A DNA stretch of 64,000 nt from Megachile rotundata (taxonomy: Eukaryota; Arthropoda; Insecta; Hymenoptera; Megachilidae), in assembly GCF_050947335.1 (NCBI RefSeq), contig NC_134988.1, forward strand, positions 8,432,001 through 8,496,000, written 5' to 3'. The notes beneath the pieces are model-generated. The model made no database searches and was not told the DNA's origin. It saw only the letters and a list, made by a program, of their open reading frames with translations. Positions 11,050-23,720 of this stretch are shown piece after piece. Position numbers and translations under genes: made by a program. Within the stretch, counting starts at the first letter, position 1. Every line of letters starts with the position of its first letter.

Positions 11050-11755
11050 AATCTCTGAACCTCCAAATCTCCAAATCTCCAAATTTCCAAATCTCTATAT
11101 CACCAAATCTCCAAATTTCCAAATTTCCAAATCTCTAAATCTCCAAATTTCCAAATTTCCAAATTTCCAAGTCTCCAAATTTCCAAATTTCCAAATCTCC
11201 AAATCTCCAAATCTCTATATCACCAAATCTCCAAATTTTCAAATTTCCAAATCTCTAAATCTCCAAATTTCCAAATTTCCAAATTTCCAAATCTCCAAAT
11301 TTCCAAATTTCCAAATCTCCAAATCTCCAAATCTCCAAATTTCCAAATCTCTATATCACCAAATCTCCAAATTTCCAAATTTCCAAATCTCTAAATCTCC
11401 AAATTTCCAAATTTCCAAATTTCCAAATTTCCAAATCTCCAAATTTCCAAATTTCCAAATCTCCAAATCTCCAAATCTCCAAATCTCCAAATTTCTAAAG
11501 CTTCAAATCTCTGAACCTCCAAATCTCCAAATCTCCAAATTTCCAAATCTCTATATCACCAAATCTCCAAATTTCCAAATTTCCAAATCTCTAAATCTCC
11601 AAATTTCCAAATCTCCAAATTTCCAAATTTCCAAATTTCCAAATCTCCAAATCTCCAAATCTCCAAATCTCCAAATCTCCAAATCTCTAAATCTCCAAAT
11701 GTCCAAATCTCCAGATCTTCAAATTTCCAAAACTCCAGATCTCCAAATTTCCATC
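11050..11755 (+). repeat. 9 bp CCAAATCTC/CCAAATTTC array with higher-order units
   Basis: Built from ccaaatctc and ccaaatttc 9-mers. A marker ctctatatcacc starts at 11093, 11213, 11349 and 11549, and a longer block beginning ctctgaacctcc occurs at 11052 and again near 11509. This shows copying of multi-unit segments. Minus-strand frames (LEIWKFGD type) are artefacts. Confidence 0.9.
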
Positions 11756-12395
11756 TAAAAATTTGAAATTTTCGTAAACCACGCATGGACTAAACCAAAA
11801 ATTAAATCACTTTACAACGAAAAGTACCACACTCTAAAAGAACAACCTTACGAAGAAAAAATATTTGAAAACTGAAAGGTAATTGCCCGGATGGTAAGAT
11901 ATTCGTGGATTTTAAAGGAATTACACTTTGAATGGGGTGAAGGAAAAGTAGAACGTTGTTTTGAAGGGCGTAAAAAGGATTTTGACGATCGAAAAGGATA
12001 TTTCCTCGACATCGTTTTTTCCAAGAGTCGAGCGAAAAATAAAACCGATCAACGTCGACAACCTTCGTATTGAACGGATGGATAAATCTTCCCCATCGTT
12101 CTCCATTTACGACGACGAAAGCGTTATGTTTTTGAAAGGAATGCAACGATTCCTCCGAAAATATTGTGATCGAAGATGCTTTCGAAAACATGTTACCTTT
12201 GTTTTGCATTTACAATGGATTCAAAAAGTATCGACAATCCTTTGTTTGTTGCAGCTATTCTGTTTTTGAATTTAGATCGCGCTGAAAATATGTTTGACAT
12301 TGTTCATTCATGAACTTTGGGTACATAAAATGTTTTCTGGTTTTTAAGTTTAAAAATTTGTTTATTTTTATGGGTTCTAGTTTTTATTTGTTTAC
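11756..12395. other. Unique sequence, no supported gene
   Basis: Short frames overlap on both strands around 11802-12269 without recognisable motifs. I cannot support an exon here. Confidence 0.35.
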
Positions 12396-12615
12396 ATTTT
12401 TGCTTTTTTACATTTTTACATTTTTAGGTTTTCACAATTTTTTCATTTTTATACTGTTACAATTTTACATTTTTATATTGTTACAATTTTACAATTTTAC
12501 AATTTTACAATTTTACAATTTTACAATTTTGCAATTTTGCAATTTTACAATTTTGCAACTTTACAATTTTGCAACTTTAAAATTTTGCACTTTCGCATTT
12601 TTACATTTTCATAGT
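12396..12615 (+). repeat. ACAATTTT-type 8 bp array
   Basis: Runs of acaatttt and gcaatttt in tandem, most regular at 12480-12545. Translations of the FYNFTILQ type are artefacts. Confidence 0.85.
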
Positions 12616-13440
12616 TTCTAAGTTCTCAAATCTACAAATCTCTAAATCTATAATATTCCCAAATCTCAGCCTTACCAATTCCCTAAATCACCAGAATTAT
12701 AAATCCGTGAATCTACATATTCCCAACTTCCTAAATCCCCAAAACTACAAATCTTCGAATTCCTAAGTCCCCTAATTTTCACACTTCTCCATTTCCAAAC
12801 TTGCGAATTCCCAAATTCCTAAATCTCCAAATCTCCAAATCCCCAAATACACCACTTCCTAAATTTCCAAATCGATAGATCCCCATCTTTGTAAATACCC
12901 ATCTTCTTAAATCCCCAAAACTACAAATCTCCAAATTCCCACACCTCCAATTTTCACACTCTCCCACTTACAAGTTTGCGAATTCCTAAATCCCTAAATC
13001 TTCAAATCTCCAAATCCCTAAATACCTACTTCTTAAATCCCCAAATTCCAATTTCCAAGATTGCAAATTCCCAAATCCTCCAATTTCTCTATCCCTAAAT
13101 CCCCAACTCCCCAAATTCCCCAAATTCCCCAAATTCCTCAAATTCCCCAAATCTCCAAATCCCTAAATACCTACTTCTTAAATCCCCAAATCTCCAAATC
13201 TCCAAATCTTCAAATTCCACACTCCCCAATTTCCAAGATTGTAAATTCCCAAATCCCCAAATTTCTCTATTCCTAAATCCCCAAATCCCCAAATCCCCAA
13301 ATTCCCCAAATTCCCCAAATTCCTCAAATTCCCCAAATTCCTCAAATTCTCCAAATTCCCCAAATTCCCTAAATTCCTCAAATTCCCAAAAATTCCAAAT
13401 CTCAAAACTTCCAAATTTGTAACATTGTAATTTAGTATCC
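12616..13440 (+). repeat. CCCCAAATTCC/CCAAATCCC array
   Basis: Degenerate 8-10 bp units with two longer copied segments: cctacttcttaaatcccc recurs at about 13026 and 13171, and fragments of the adjacent sequence repeat with it. 13095-13145 and 13290-13385 are regular runs of aaattcccc. Both strands show artefact frames. Confidence 0.85.
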
Positions 13441-14590
13441 ACAAAAATTTGTCAATACACCAACTAGAACCCATAAGATTGATGAGTCTCTCCCACTGCC
13501 ATTTTCCCTACGGTCCACCATTTCGCTGAGTATACCATTTCACCGAGCATGTTCCTCGATTTCAATTTTCGCGCAGAAACTCCCCAAAGTATGTGGTCTT
13601 CAAGGTGTTAACGTAGTCTTCTACTCGATAAACTATTACCACTTGTCCACAAGTTGCCGCGATCGAATTTGGAAGTTCCGTTTTCGCTAGCCAAAATGGT
13701 AGCTGCGGCAACTAGTTAAGTCCCCGCGAAGGCTGATTTCCATCAAAGTCGTCTTTGAAAATAGTTGACGCGAAGAAACGCGGCAATTAGCAGGATGTTG
13801 AGGATAAATTGCTATCTACCGGTCTCTTTATTCTCCCTATTTAAAGATATTCAAAGATTTATTATGCCTTTCTTTCGGGGCGAACTTTTTGCCCTTCCTG
13901 CATTGTGATTTGTGGACCATTACCCCTACCATCAATTTGTCTGCCTCTCTATCTTTTCATTCCTCTTCTGTCTCTCTTGTGTCGCGCAATCGCTCGAAAA
14001 GAACGGATAGTCCGCATTCGATGAAGCGAACGAGAGAAGGTCCGATCTCGGTCGAAGCCCGAAGGCTCTTCCGGGTTATTCATTACTGGGTCACCGAGTA
14101 AAACCACCCTTTCTCTCGGACCTTTTTTATTTTCAACCACCCTCCGACGCGGCCTCCCCCACGTTTTTCGACCGATTTGAAAATTCTTAGAACCCTCTTA
14201 TCAGCTCCTTACTCGCTAATATTTTATGCGACGGCAAATGGTGACGTCGGACACCCTCCCGTTATTCTTCCTTTCTTTCTTGGTCAAATAGTATCGTGGA
14301 AAATTCTGGCTCGCGATAAAGTGGTATAAAATAATATCCTCCTGTCGAAATTGTTTAAAATAATATCCTCGCGTCAGGATGGTATAAAATATTCGTGGTG
14401 ACGCTACTTGGACTTTGCAATTTACTCGCAGAGAATAGGAGGCTACTTTCTACTTATATTTTGAGGTACATCTCCTTTATGATTACTTGATAATAATTTA
14501 TTATTGGTAATAAAACTATCCAGTACCTCTTAAGTTGTAAATTGTAAAAGGTCTCTACTGTAAAACCTTTACTTCCTGAATTATGGCACT
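13441..14590. other. Unique block with GC-richer centre
   Basis: Single-copy sequence with CpG-containing centre at 13540-14200. Frames at 13889-14101 plus and 14140-13949 minus have no recognisable domain. 14330-14390 has three short repeats of gtataaaat(a)at. No gene is supported. Confidence 0.35.
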
Positions 14591-14599
14591 ATTAATCCT

Positions 14600-15440
14600 A
14601 AGTGATACTAGTTCGGTTAGAAATTCGGGTTTTCAGCTAGTTTGGGATATTTTGGATTCATCTCTTGAGGACATTCTTTAAAATCATTTGACAGCGATAT
14701 AACAAGTAAGAGACATTTGGATATTCACCTATTATATAATCATTTGTTGGGACTATTTCTTGAGGCCATCTATTAAAATTATTTAGTAGTGATGTTACGT
14801 ATGAGTGACATGTGGACATCTACATGTTCTGGGATCATTTCTCTGGCTAATTTCTTGAGGCCATTTCTTAAAATTATAAATGTGTGACTTCTAAATATTC
14901 AGCTAGTTTGGAACCATCTGTCAAACTCATTCCTTGAGACCATTTCTAAAAATTATTTGGTAATGATATAATGCATCAGTCACATGTGGATGTTTAGCTA
15001 CTTTGAGTTCATGTCTTGAGGCCATGTCTTGAGGCTACTTTTTCTAATGATTTGGTTGCCATATAATAAATAAGTGACTTCTGTATGTGTTGCTACTTTA
15101 GGATCATTTGTTGAACTCATTTTTTGGGTCCGTTTATTAAAATCATTTGATAGTGACATAATGCATCAGTGACATGTGGACACTTAACTACTTTGGGTTC
15201 ATTTGTTGAATTCATTTCTTGGGGCCAATTTTGAAATCACATAGTCAATGACATATAGACATGTAGTTATTTTTTAATCATGTAATAAAGTCCTACTTTG
15301 TGACCATTTTATAAAATCATTAAATAATGATATATTAAATAAGTAACATTTGTATATATAATTATTTTGAGACCATTTTTTACAACCATGTGATGAAATT
15401 ATAAAACGAGATCAAATTATGAAATTAAACAAGTAAAATG
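14600..15440 (+). repeat. ~95 bp tandem repeat, about eight degenerate units
   Basis: The landmark cttgagg/cttgggg lies at about 14665, 14760, 14855, 14935, 15029, 15123 and 15219, mostly 94-96 bp apart. Each unit holds aaaatcattt, agtgacatgtgga and ctactttggg words. The last units from 15240 are shortened and AT-rich. Confidence 0.85.
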
Positions 15441-16494
15441 TTTTAATTTAATCATTTGACTTTAAACGAAAGATAGCAGTAAAATAACTTTCTTCTCTTC
15501 TATATTTCTGTTTGCAAAACATATAAAACCGTTTCGCTAAAACGCTATTCATGTTTCATAGAAGAAATAAAAAGGGTGTATTTATTTTCGCTGAGTATGA
15601 TCATCTCACCCTCGTCTCCTCCAACATTTAGAAATATTGTACAGCTGACATTATTTGGTTTTTTCAATTTTTTAAATGTTCATGTGATCAACTAAAAGCT
15701 CTGTGACGCGGAGGAAAGATGTCCAACAAGGAGACATTGTCAAAGTGACATCTCGAATTGGATGAAACTCTTATCAGTTAGAGTACAGACTATTATCTTT
15801 ATTGGTTTTGTTCTCCCGCAGATCATTGTTCTTGGGGAAAGCAATGAAAAAGATTAGCGACGTAAATACAATCGATAACATTCTTTACGGCGTCTAATGG
15901 TGTTCCTCGCTGACATTATCTTCTTACATCATTTATAGTCACAGTAAACAATTTTTATAAATACATTTAATCCTATCAATTTTTTTGTACAAATAATTAG
16001 GGATCAGAATTACTGTTATTTATATCTAAAAGAAGAATACAAATACAATGCGAATTTTCCTCAAATCCTTCTGTTTATTACCTCAATTGTAAAATATCCT
16101 ATTATCAATTATAATACCATCGTTTAATTATTAATGAAGTAATAATGATGCAAATTTCTAAAGCTAGCCCCGAAGCGATACAAACTTGAATAATCCACTT
16201 CGTCTGTCTTCGTTAGCAATCGGACACTTTCGTAGCTTCGAGATTGGATAGTGGCATCAAATTATTTCAGATAATCTTTTGATAGTGTGCAAAGCGTTGA
16301 ATATCACAGTGAAAATTTACGTATTGAAACTAACAGTTAAGAACGTTAATAATTAATTCTATTCGTTATTGAACGACGATAATAAATTTTGCAGCTTCAT
16401 ATTGCTGCCTTATATAATACATTATTAATATAGGTATACTATGCACAATACACAACACCATTTCCTACATTTCGTTTGATTAATCTAGTATGGT
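15441..16494. other. AT-rich unique sequence, no gene seen
   Basis: No open frame or structured element was recognised. Confidence 0.35.
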
Positions 16495-17430
16495 ACGTAT
16501 AGTTATAGAATTATAGAATTGCGTATAGCAAATTTAGTAATGTAATAGTATAATCATGTAATAGTATACTAGTATAGTAATTTAGCATAATAGTAGCGAC
16601 AGACAGTATAATAACATAGGAGTATAGTTGCAAGCAGATATAATAATACTGTCATACAGTCGTATAGTAGTATAGTGGTATAGTATTATAGTGTTATAGT
16701 ATTATAGTGGTATAGTGGTATAGTAGTATAGTAGTATAGTAGTATAGTAGTATAGTAGTATAGTAGTATAGTAGTATAGTAGTATAGTAGTATAGCAGTA
16801 TAGCAGTATAGTAGTATAGTAGTATAGTAGTATAGTGGTGTAATAGTATAGTGGTGTAGTGTTATAGCGGTATAGTGGTGTAGTGGTATAGTAGTATAGT
16901 AGTATAGCAGTATAGCAGTATAGCAGTATAGTAGTATAGTAGTATAGTAGTATAGTGGTATAGTAGTATAGTAGTATAGTAGTATTGTAGTATTGTAGTA
17001 TAGTAGTATAGTAGTGCAGTAGTATAGTGGTATAGTGGCATAGTGGTATAGTGGTATAGTAGTATAGTAGTATAGTAGTGCAGTAGTATATTGGTATGGT
17101 GGCATAGTGGTGTAGTGGTATAGTGGTATAGTAGTACGGCGGTATAGTAGTATAGTATTGCAGTAGTACAGTAGTACAGTAGTATAGTAGTATAGTGGCA
17201 TAGTGGTATAGTGGCATAGTGGTATAGTGGCATAGTGGTATAGTGGTATAGTAGTATTGTAGTACGGCGGTATAGTAATATAGTAGTGTAGTAGTATAGT
17301 AGTCCACGGAAACAGTAGTATAACAGTATAGTACTACATTAGTACAGCAGTCACTTAGTACAGTGATATAGTGATCTTGTAATACAATAATATAGCAGTA
17401 TAGTAATATAGTGGTATGGTAGTATATTTC
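16495..17430. repeat. 8 bp GTATAGTA array
   Basis: About 900 bp of gtatagta units with variants gtatagtg, gtatagca and gtacagta. The centre (16720-16800) is nearly pure and the edges are degenerate. Because 8 is not a multiple of 3, all three minus-strand frames cycle through an 8-residue pattern of Tyr, Thr, Ile and Leu and stay open up to 249 codons. These are artefacts. Confidence 0.95.
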
Positions 17431-18255
17431 ATACAAAAAGGTCACCAACAACTTTCACTGCATTCGATAATACGCCGATAATAAAGCTTATTCTATTTTT
17501 TATAACGAATATTATTTTTTGCAGTTACGAAAGAGCTTCAGTATTTTATTATACCTCCGAGCAAAGTGAAAATTTTCGACCAACATGAAAGACCAAAGGT
17601 CTTTCAGGTGTATCAATTAACGCAATTATCTTTGAGGAACGATCGAACGTGAGCTGTCGACACGCGATAGTTAAATTTCATTGGTTTCCCAAAATGGCTT
17701 ATCAAAGGAAATTTTTGCCGGTGCTCCACGGAGCGTCGCGTGTATCTACGAGGCGACGGCCACAAAATCGAGAAAATTGTTCCGGACCGTTGATTGGGAA
17801 ACACGTTTACACGAGTGACCGCGTAGCCGATATTAATGTAGGATATTACAGGTATCGATGAGAGCCGACCAACCGTGCCGACTCGTTAAATCCCATGGGT
17901 TGCGTGTATCACTGAACAGATGTCAGCCATGGCTCACAACGATAAAACCATCCGACAAATGCCCTTGTTACTGCCACTTCCGGCTACTTTCGTGCTTCCT
18001 TTCGTTTTTGTGCCGTCAATTAGGAAACTGACGGCGAGAACTGTTTTGATACCGATCGGACTGTTTTAATTCTTTGTATCGTGATGTGCCATATGGGGGG
18101 TGGTTCGTGCGTTACAAATCATTGTGTTTGTATAGCACTCTTATACAAGAGTGGAGTACATTCTTATGCAAGAGGACTCTTGTTCTATTGCCGTGGTATA
18201 TGTTAAGTATATTGATTGTGTTGAAAGGTGCGTGTGTAGGTTCATGTTGTATGAT
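17431..18255. other. Unique block with CpG-rich centre
   Basis: 17600-18060 is single copy with CpG-rich stretches. Overlapping frames at 17649-17861 plus and 17804-17613 minus have no recognised domain. No gene is supported. Confidence 0.35.
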
Positions 18256-18259
18256 CACG

Positions 18260-18924
18260 AGTTATAATATAGATATGTGTTATGTTATTGCGTGTTATAT
18301 CGCCGTTTGATATATTGTTACTGCGCTGTATTGTACTGAGTTATGTTATTACGCAAAGTATTATACCACGTTGTCTTACTGTACGTTATATTATCCTGTA
18401 TTTTATTACCTCGCGTTATATTGCCACGCGTTGCATTACTACGCATTGAATTACTGTGTGTTGAATTATGACGCGTTGAATTACCACACGTTTTGTATAT
18501 TTTTTAAATTATATCACCACACGTTGTACTATCATACATTTTATTACCTCGCGTTATATTGCCATGCGCTGCATTTCTACGCAAAGAATTACTGGGTGTT
18601 AAATTATAACGCGACGGATCAATTCACGTTTTGTATATTTTTCAATTTATAGTACCACACGTTGTATTATCACTCAATTCATTACCTCGCATTATATTGC
18701 CAAATATTGATTACGAATTGTATCGCCATTCACTATCTGTACATCTCAAGTTATATTACCTGGCGTTACATTATTCCGCGTTGCATTATCTCACATTATA
18801 TTACATCGAGTTATATTGCCACTCACTGCATTATTGCGCAATTTATTGCCTCATATTATATTCTTAGATATTTAATTATTGCGTATTATATCTCCATTCA
18901 TTGTTTGCACTCCACGTTGTATTG
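18260..18924 (+). repeat. Degenerate 15 bp CGTTATATTGCCACG array
   Basis: Repeating words such as gcgttgaattactac, gcgttatattgccac and acgttgtattatcac at 15 bp steps, with longer segments repeated (18395-18480 resembles 18535-18620). Confidence 0.8.
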
Positions 18925-19370
18925 TCTTGCATTATATTGCCTCGCGTTATATCGCCACCCACTGTATTATTACGCAATTCATTACCTTGCGTTATATTGC
19001 CAAATATTGATCAGGTGTCGTATCTCCATTTATCATCTGTACTCCACGTTATATTGTCTCGCTTTATATTGCCTCGCGTTATATCGCCACCCACTGTATT
19101 ATCACGCAATTCATTACCTTGCATTATATTGCCAAATATTGATCAGGTGTCGTATCTCCATTTATCATCTGTACTCCACGTTATATTGTCTCGCTTTATA
19201 TTGCCTCGCGTTATATCGCCACCCACTGTATTATTACGCAATTCATTACCTTGCGTTATATTGCCAAATATTGATCAGGTGTCGTATCTCCATTTATCAT
19301 CTGTACTCCACGTTATATTGTCTCGCTTTAAATTGCCTCGCGTTATATCGCCACCCACTGTATTATCACG
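18925..19370 (+). repeat. 132 bp higher-order repeat, three and a half units
   Basis: The word aaatattgatcaggtgtcg starts at 19002, 19134 and 19266, exactly 132 bp apart, and units are nearly identical. They are made of the 15 bp words seen at the left. Because 132 is divisible by 3, two plus-strand frames stay open (18662-19435 and 18901-19476). The translations are periodic with no known motif. Confidence 0.9.
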
Positions 19371-20259
19371 TATTGTATCGTCACTCTTTATCTATAATAA
19401 CTCGAATTATATTGCCATTCCTTATATTGCAATAAATCATAATAACGCGTATTGTATTATAATTATTGCAATATAAGAAGAGTCGACCGCAAAGTAAACT
19501 AAATTTCGAAACTGCACTTAAAATTCTATCACACTCGTTCCAAGTTCATTTCATTATTAAGTTGTATCACCAGAGTAATTTCACTTGATCTATGAACGGT
19601 GGTTAATCAAGCAAGCTTATTTTTCCACAAGGCTGTTTTATTATTCGACTGTTCGTGCTTTCGTGCTTCCCGTCTCCTCGCGATTCAGCAATATTTCTTT
19701 TACGTTCACGAGGGACGTTTGCCGTTACTTTCCCCGTAATTTACGCGCTGTCGTGATCCAGACGGCTAAGTAATTAATGTTGCAATGGACGATACAATGG
19801 GAAAGTGGAGGGACACCGAAAGGAAAAAGGAGTGCTATAAAGCGGTAAGGTCCGATGCAAGCAAGTGAACATGAAGTAAACAGTTTTGTAAATATGTTAA
19901 AAAGAAGGGTATGGTTAAGTAGCGTCATTAGTTGACCAAGATATTTATGAGAGTAAAAAGAGAAGTGAAAGAAGAACATCGTGATGTTGCACGTTACGAG
20001 AAAGAATAATGAGAAGTGATATATTTTTCTTGCTGAAGGGAAATGAAGCAATGTAAGAAGTTTATTATTCATGAAGATGAAGATATTAGTACGCCAAGAT
20101 ATTTATCTAACGTTTTCTAATATTTACCTCTTTAAATTCTTTATACTTACAATTTATAATTGCTCACTTTCTTTTTATACATTTTTATAGTCACTCTCTA
20201 TAATTATAAAATAATTTTTTGTAATTAACAGATTTCTGTAATTAATTTTGGTAACTTTC
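19371..20259. other. Unique sequence, no supported gene
   Basis: The minus-strand frame 20072-19725 (115 codons) is Phe/Leu-rich with no recognisable motif. The 62-codon plus frame at 19585-19773 is also unconvincing. Confidence 0.35.
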
Positions 20260-20730
20260 TATAGGTGCAAAATTATAATAATTTGTTAATTATAAGAAGT
20301 TATTATAATTATTCAATTTCAGAAAATTATTGCAATTTGTTTATTGTAAGAAATTATTATAATTTGTTAGCTATAGAAATTATTATAATTTTTCACTTTC
20401 AGAAAATTGTTGCAATCTATTGATTATAGTTAAATTAGTATAATTTGTTAGCTGTAGAAAATTTTCATAATTTTTCACTTTCAGAAAATTGTTGCAATCT
20501 ACTGATTATAGGAAATTATTATAACTTGTTAATTATAGAAAATTATTATAATTTTTCACTTTCAGAAAATTGTTGCAACCTATTGATTATAGAAAATGAT
20601 TAAAACTTGTTAATTACAGAAAATTATTATAATTTTTCACTTTCAGAAAATTGCTGCAACCTATTGATTATATAAAATGATTAAAACTTGTTAATTTCAG
20701 AAAATTATTATAACTCTTCAATAGTTGAAT
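20260..20730 (+). repeat. 81-82 bp AT-rich tandem repeat
   Basis: The word tttcactttcagaaaatt recurs at 20391, 20473, 20554 and 20635, with cousins on both sides. Units contain gttgcaa, attgattatag and aaattattataa. Confidence 0.85.
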
Positions 20731-21530
20731 TAATTTTGCATCCACGTATACAAAATGAATTTTCTCAAATAGCCCAAAATTTATTTCACGTATTTCAATT
20801 ATAATAATTTTGCAAAGGGAACTGTTTCAATATCCTGTAAAATCCAAAGCACATTTAATATCCAGGTAATTTAAAATTAATTTTCTCAAATGTTCCAAAT
20901 TATTTACAATTTCCAAATTTTTGCGGCAGAGAATTTTATCGATTTTCTTGATTTAAAATAATTTCCGTGAACAGATTCGAAATTCAAAAGGAAGCCGCGC
21001 CAAGCTCGATTTCTAAAGGGCAGCAATAAACATTCGATACAAACCCGTATAATAAATAAACATAAATGGATTCAATATGGTAATTCGAGACAATAGAATA
21101 TGCAGAACGATCATACGTGCTATTCAGATTCTATTCATCTGAGAACACCGAGATTTAAAGGCAGCTGTGCGCTTGCCAGCACTTCTACCTCTATCGATGA
21201 AACTTAAAGTTGAATAAATGTGGTTTCGGGAGCTTCTGAGTCGTGAAATAAAGGAGATTTTATCAGTAAGATATTGTTATCTTAAAAAGTATAGCGGTGA
21301 AAAAGTATTCGATTGTGAGACGCGTTATGATACTCGTACGACAATTTATGTGACGGTAGTTCTGGTGATTCTCGCTAGAGGGATATTGGCGACAATTTTC
21401 TCGCAAGTACTCATGCAATGATTCCCCACTAAATATCATAGTTTGTTTATTTTTTATAATTCAATGCACATTTTTCAAATTTAATATTTTTAAATTGAAA
21501 GAGGAGATAATAAAGAAATTAATAAACTTT
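20731..21530. other. Unique AT-rich sequence, no supported gene
   Basis: The 67-codon frame at 21218-21421 has a hydrophobic end but no recognised motif, and no splice context can be argued. Confidence 0.3.
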
Positions 21531-22090
21531 TTTTTTATTTTTTACCAAAAAATTAAATTTTTAAAATTTAGAAATGTTCAGATCCTTAAATTTGTAATTT
21601 TCAAATTTTTAAATGATCTACATTTATAAGCTTCCTAATTCTTAAATTTACAAATTCTCAAATTTTTAACTTTTAAATTCCAAAATTAACTACATTTCTA
21701 AACCTACAAACTCTTAATTTAAAAAATTTATGAATCTTCCAGGTTTTCAAATACTTGAGTCCTTAATTTCCAAATTGCAAAATTATGTAGATTTTTAAAT
21801 TTCCAAATTCTAAATTTATCCAAATTCCCAAATTCCTCAATTTCCCAAATTTCCAAATCCCTAAATTCTTCAATGCTCCAAATTTCTAAATCCCCAAATT
21901 CTTAAATTTCCTAAATTCCCAAATTCTTCAATTCTCCAAATCCCGAAATTCCCTAAGTCCTCAAATTCTAAATTTTACCAAACTTCTACATCCCCGAATT
22001 TCTAAATTTCCTAACCTTCCAAATCCCCAAATTTTTTAATTCTCCAAATTCCCCTAATTACCCATATTTCGCAAACTCCCTAAATTCCTC
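21531..22090 (+). repeat. Degenerate CAAATTC low-complexity tract
   Basis: It grades from AT-rich aaattt words at the left into ccaaattcc words at the right, feeding into the regular array that follows. Confidence 0.7.
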
Positions 22091-22680
22091 AAATCCTCAA
22101 ATTTCTCAAACTTCCAAATCCCCAAATTCTTAAATTTCCCAAATTCCCCGAATTCCCCAAATCCCCCAAATACCCTAAATTCCCTAAACTCCCAAATTTC
22201 TCAAACTTCCAAATCCCCAAATTCTTAAATTTCCCAAATTCCCCGAATTCCTCAAATCCCCCAAATACCCTAAATTCCCTAAACTCCCAAATTTCTCAAA
22301 CTTCCAAATCCCCAAATTCTAAAACTTCCCAAATTTCCCAAATTCCCTAAATCCCCCAAATACCCTAAATTCCCTAAACTCCCAAATTTCTCAAACTTCC
22401 AAATCCCCAAATTCTTAAATTTCCCAAATTCCCCGAATTCCTCAAATTCCCTAAATCCCCTAAATTCCCTAAACTCCCAAATTTCTCAAACTTCCAAATC
22501 CCCAAATTCTTAAAATTCCCAAATTCCCCAAATTCCCCAAATTCCCTAAATCCCCCAAATACCCTAAATTCCCTAAACTCCCAAATTTCTCAAACTTCCG
22601 AATCCCCAAATGCTAAAACTTCCCAAGTTTCCAAATCCCCAAATTCCTAAACTTGCTCAAATTTCCAAATTTCCAACCCC
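22091..22680 (+). repeat. 95 bp higher-order repeat of CCAAATCCC words
   Basis: tctcaaacttcc starts at 22104, 22199, 22294, 22389 and 22484 (95 bp steps) and again at 22588. Inside each unit are CCC runs spaced 4-6 bases apart, so the minus strand has the spacing of a G-quadruplex pattern. Confidence 0.9.
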
Positions 22681-22739
22681 CTAAACTAAATTTATAAATC
22701 GCAATATTCCCAAATTTTGAAGCAACAACCCAGTGCCGT

Positions 22740-23204
22740 ATTATAAGCAAAAGAATAAAAAATTAATGTAATACGTACTAATAAAGCAGAGATAGGAGCA
22801 TAAACAATTTGTTTGATCCTCTGAGAACATGATTGCAGCAAAGTGCAGTGGGGTCAGCACGGTACATGGTCAGAAGGAGACACAGCACAGACCCTGCAGG
22901 CTCGCTAGATAATGGGCTCACGATTAGCGCCAGACACGATGCGTATAACCGACGGTACCGTCGATCGAATATTAACGAGCGCTATTATTAACGTCTAAGT
23001 TCCTATCACGGAATTGAGCCTCGTCCCTCTCTTCGGGGTCGCGTCCAGCCTTGGGATCCTGTCACGTCACGTAAACCTCGTTGACGCACTGAAACCGCGG
23101 TTTAATCGATTGTATTTTGCGAAAATTGGAAATATGAACACTGCGTTAAGATTTTGTTAAGGTAGTTGATGTTTGAACTTCGCTGCGGTAAATGATGTGA
23201 ATTT
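22740..23204. other. GC-rich unique block with a 14 bp palindrome
   Basis: This is one of the more GC-rich unique blocks of the window. cgacggtaccgtcg at 22950-22963 is a perfect palindrome. No open frame of note is present. Candidate regulatory sequence by composition only. Confidence 0.35.
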
Positions 23205-23720
23205 GTAAATTATCGAGGTGATATTTTGTCAGGGTGGTATTTTACTAGGGTGATAATTAGGTTATTGTTAATGCAATAATTATTGTTCTGGGATAATTAG
23301 GTTACTATGTTAGTGAAATAATTATTGTCAGTGATAATTAGATGACAATATTGGTCGAATAATTATGGTATCAGTAATAACAAGGTGATAATGTTAGTGG
23401 AATAATTATTGTGTCAGTGATAATAATTAGATGACAATATTAGTGGAATAATTATTGTTGGTATCAATAATAATGAGGTGACTATTTTAGTGGAATAATT
23501 GTTACTAGAATGAATGATAGTGAGAGGCTATTGTTCTGAAATAATTATTATTAGTGTCAGTGGTGATTAGGGATAAATATTATTGCAGTAATTATTATTA
23601 GTAAAATATTTATTATTAATATAACAGGTAACTAGACATCATTGTTACTGGAATAATTATTATTAGTAACGGCAATAATAAAACATCAATATTGTCGAAA
23701 TTATTATTACTAATATTATA
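23205..23720 (+). repeat. ~46 bp tandem repeat with AATAATTATT core
   Basis: ggaataattattg or close forms recur at about 23399, 23445 and 23492 and less regularly on both sides, with gtgataa and gatgacaatatt words between them. Confidence 0.8.

Noticed and set aside
16686..17451. Tyr/Thr/Ile/Leu-rich frames up to 249 codons
   Set aside because: Direct product of the GTATAGTA 8-mer; all three phases read the same residues.
18662..19476. Two overlapping frames of 257 and 191 codons
   Set aside because: Both lie in 15/132 bp repeats; 132 being a multiple of 3 keeps them open.
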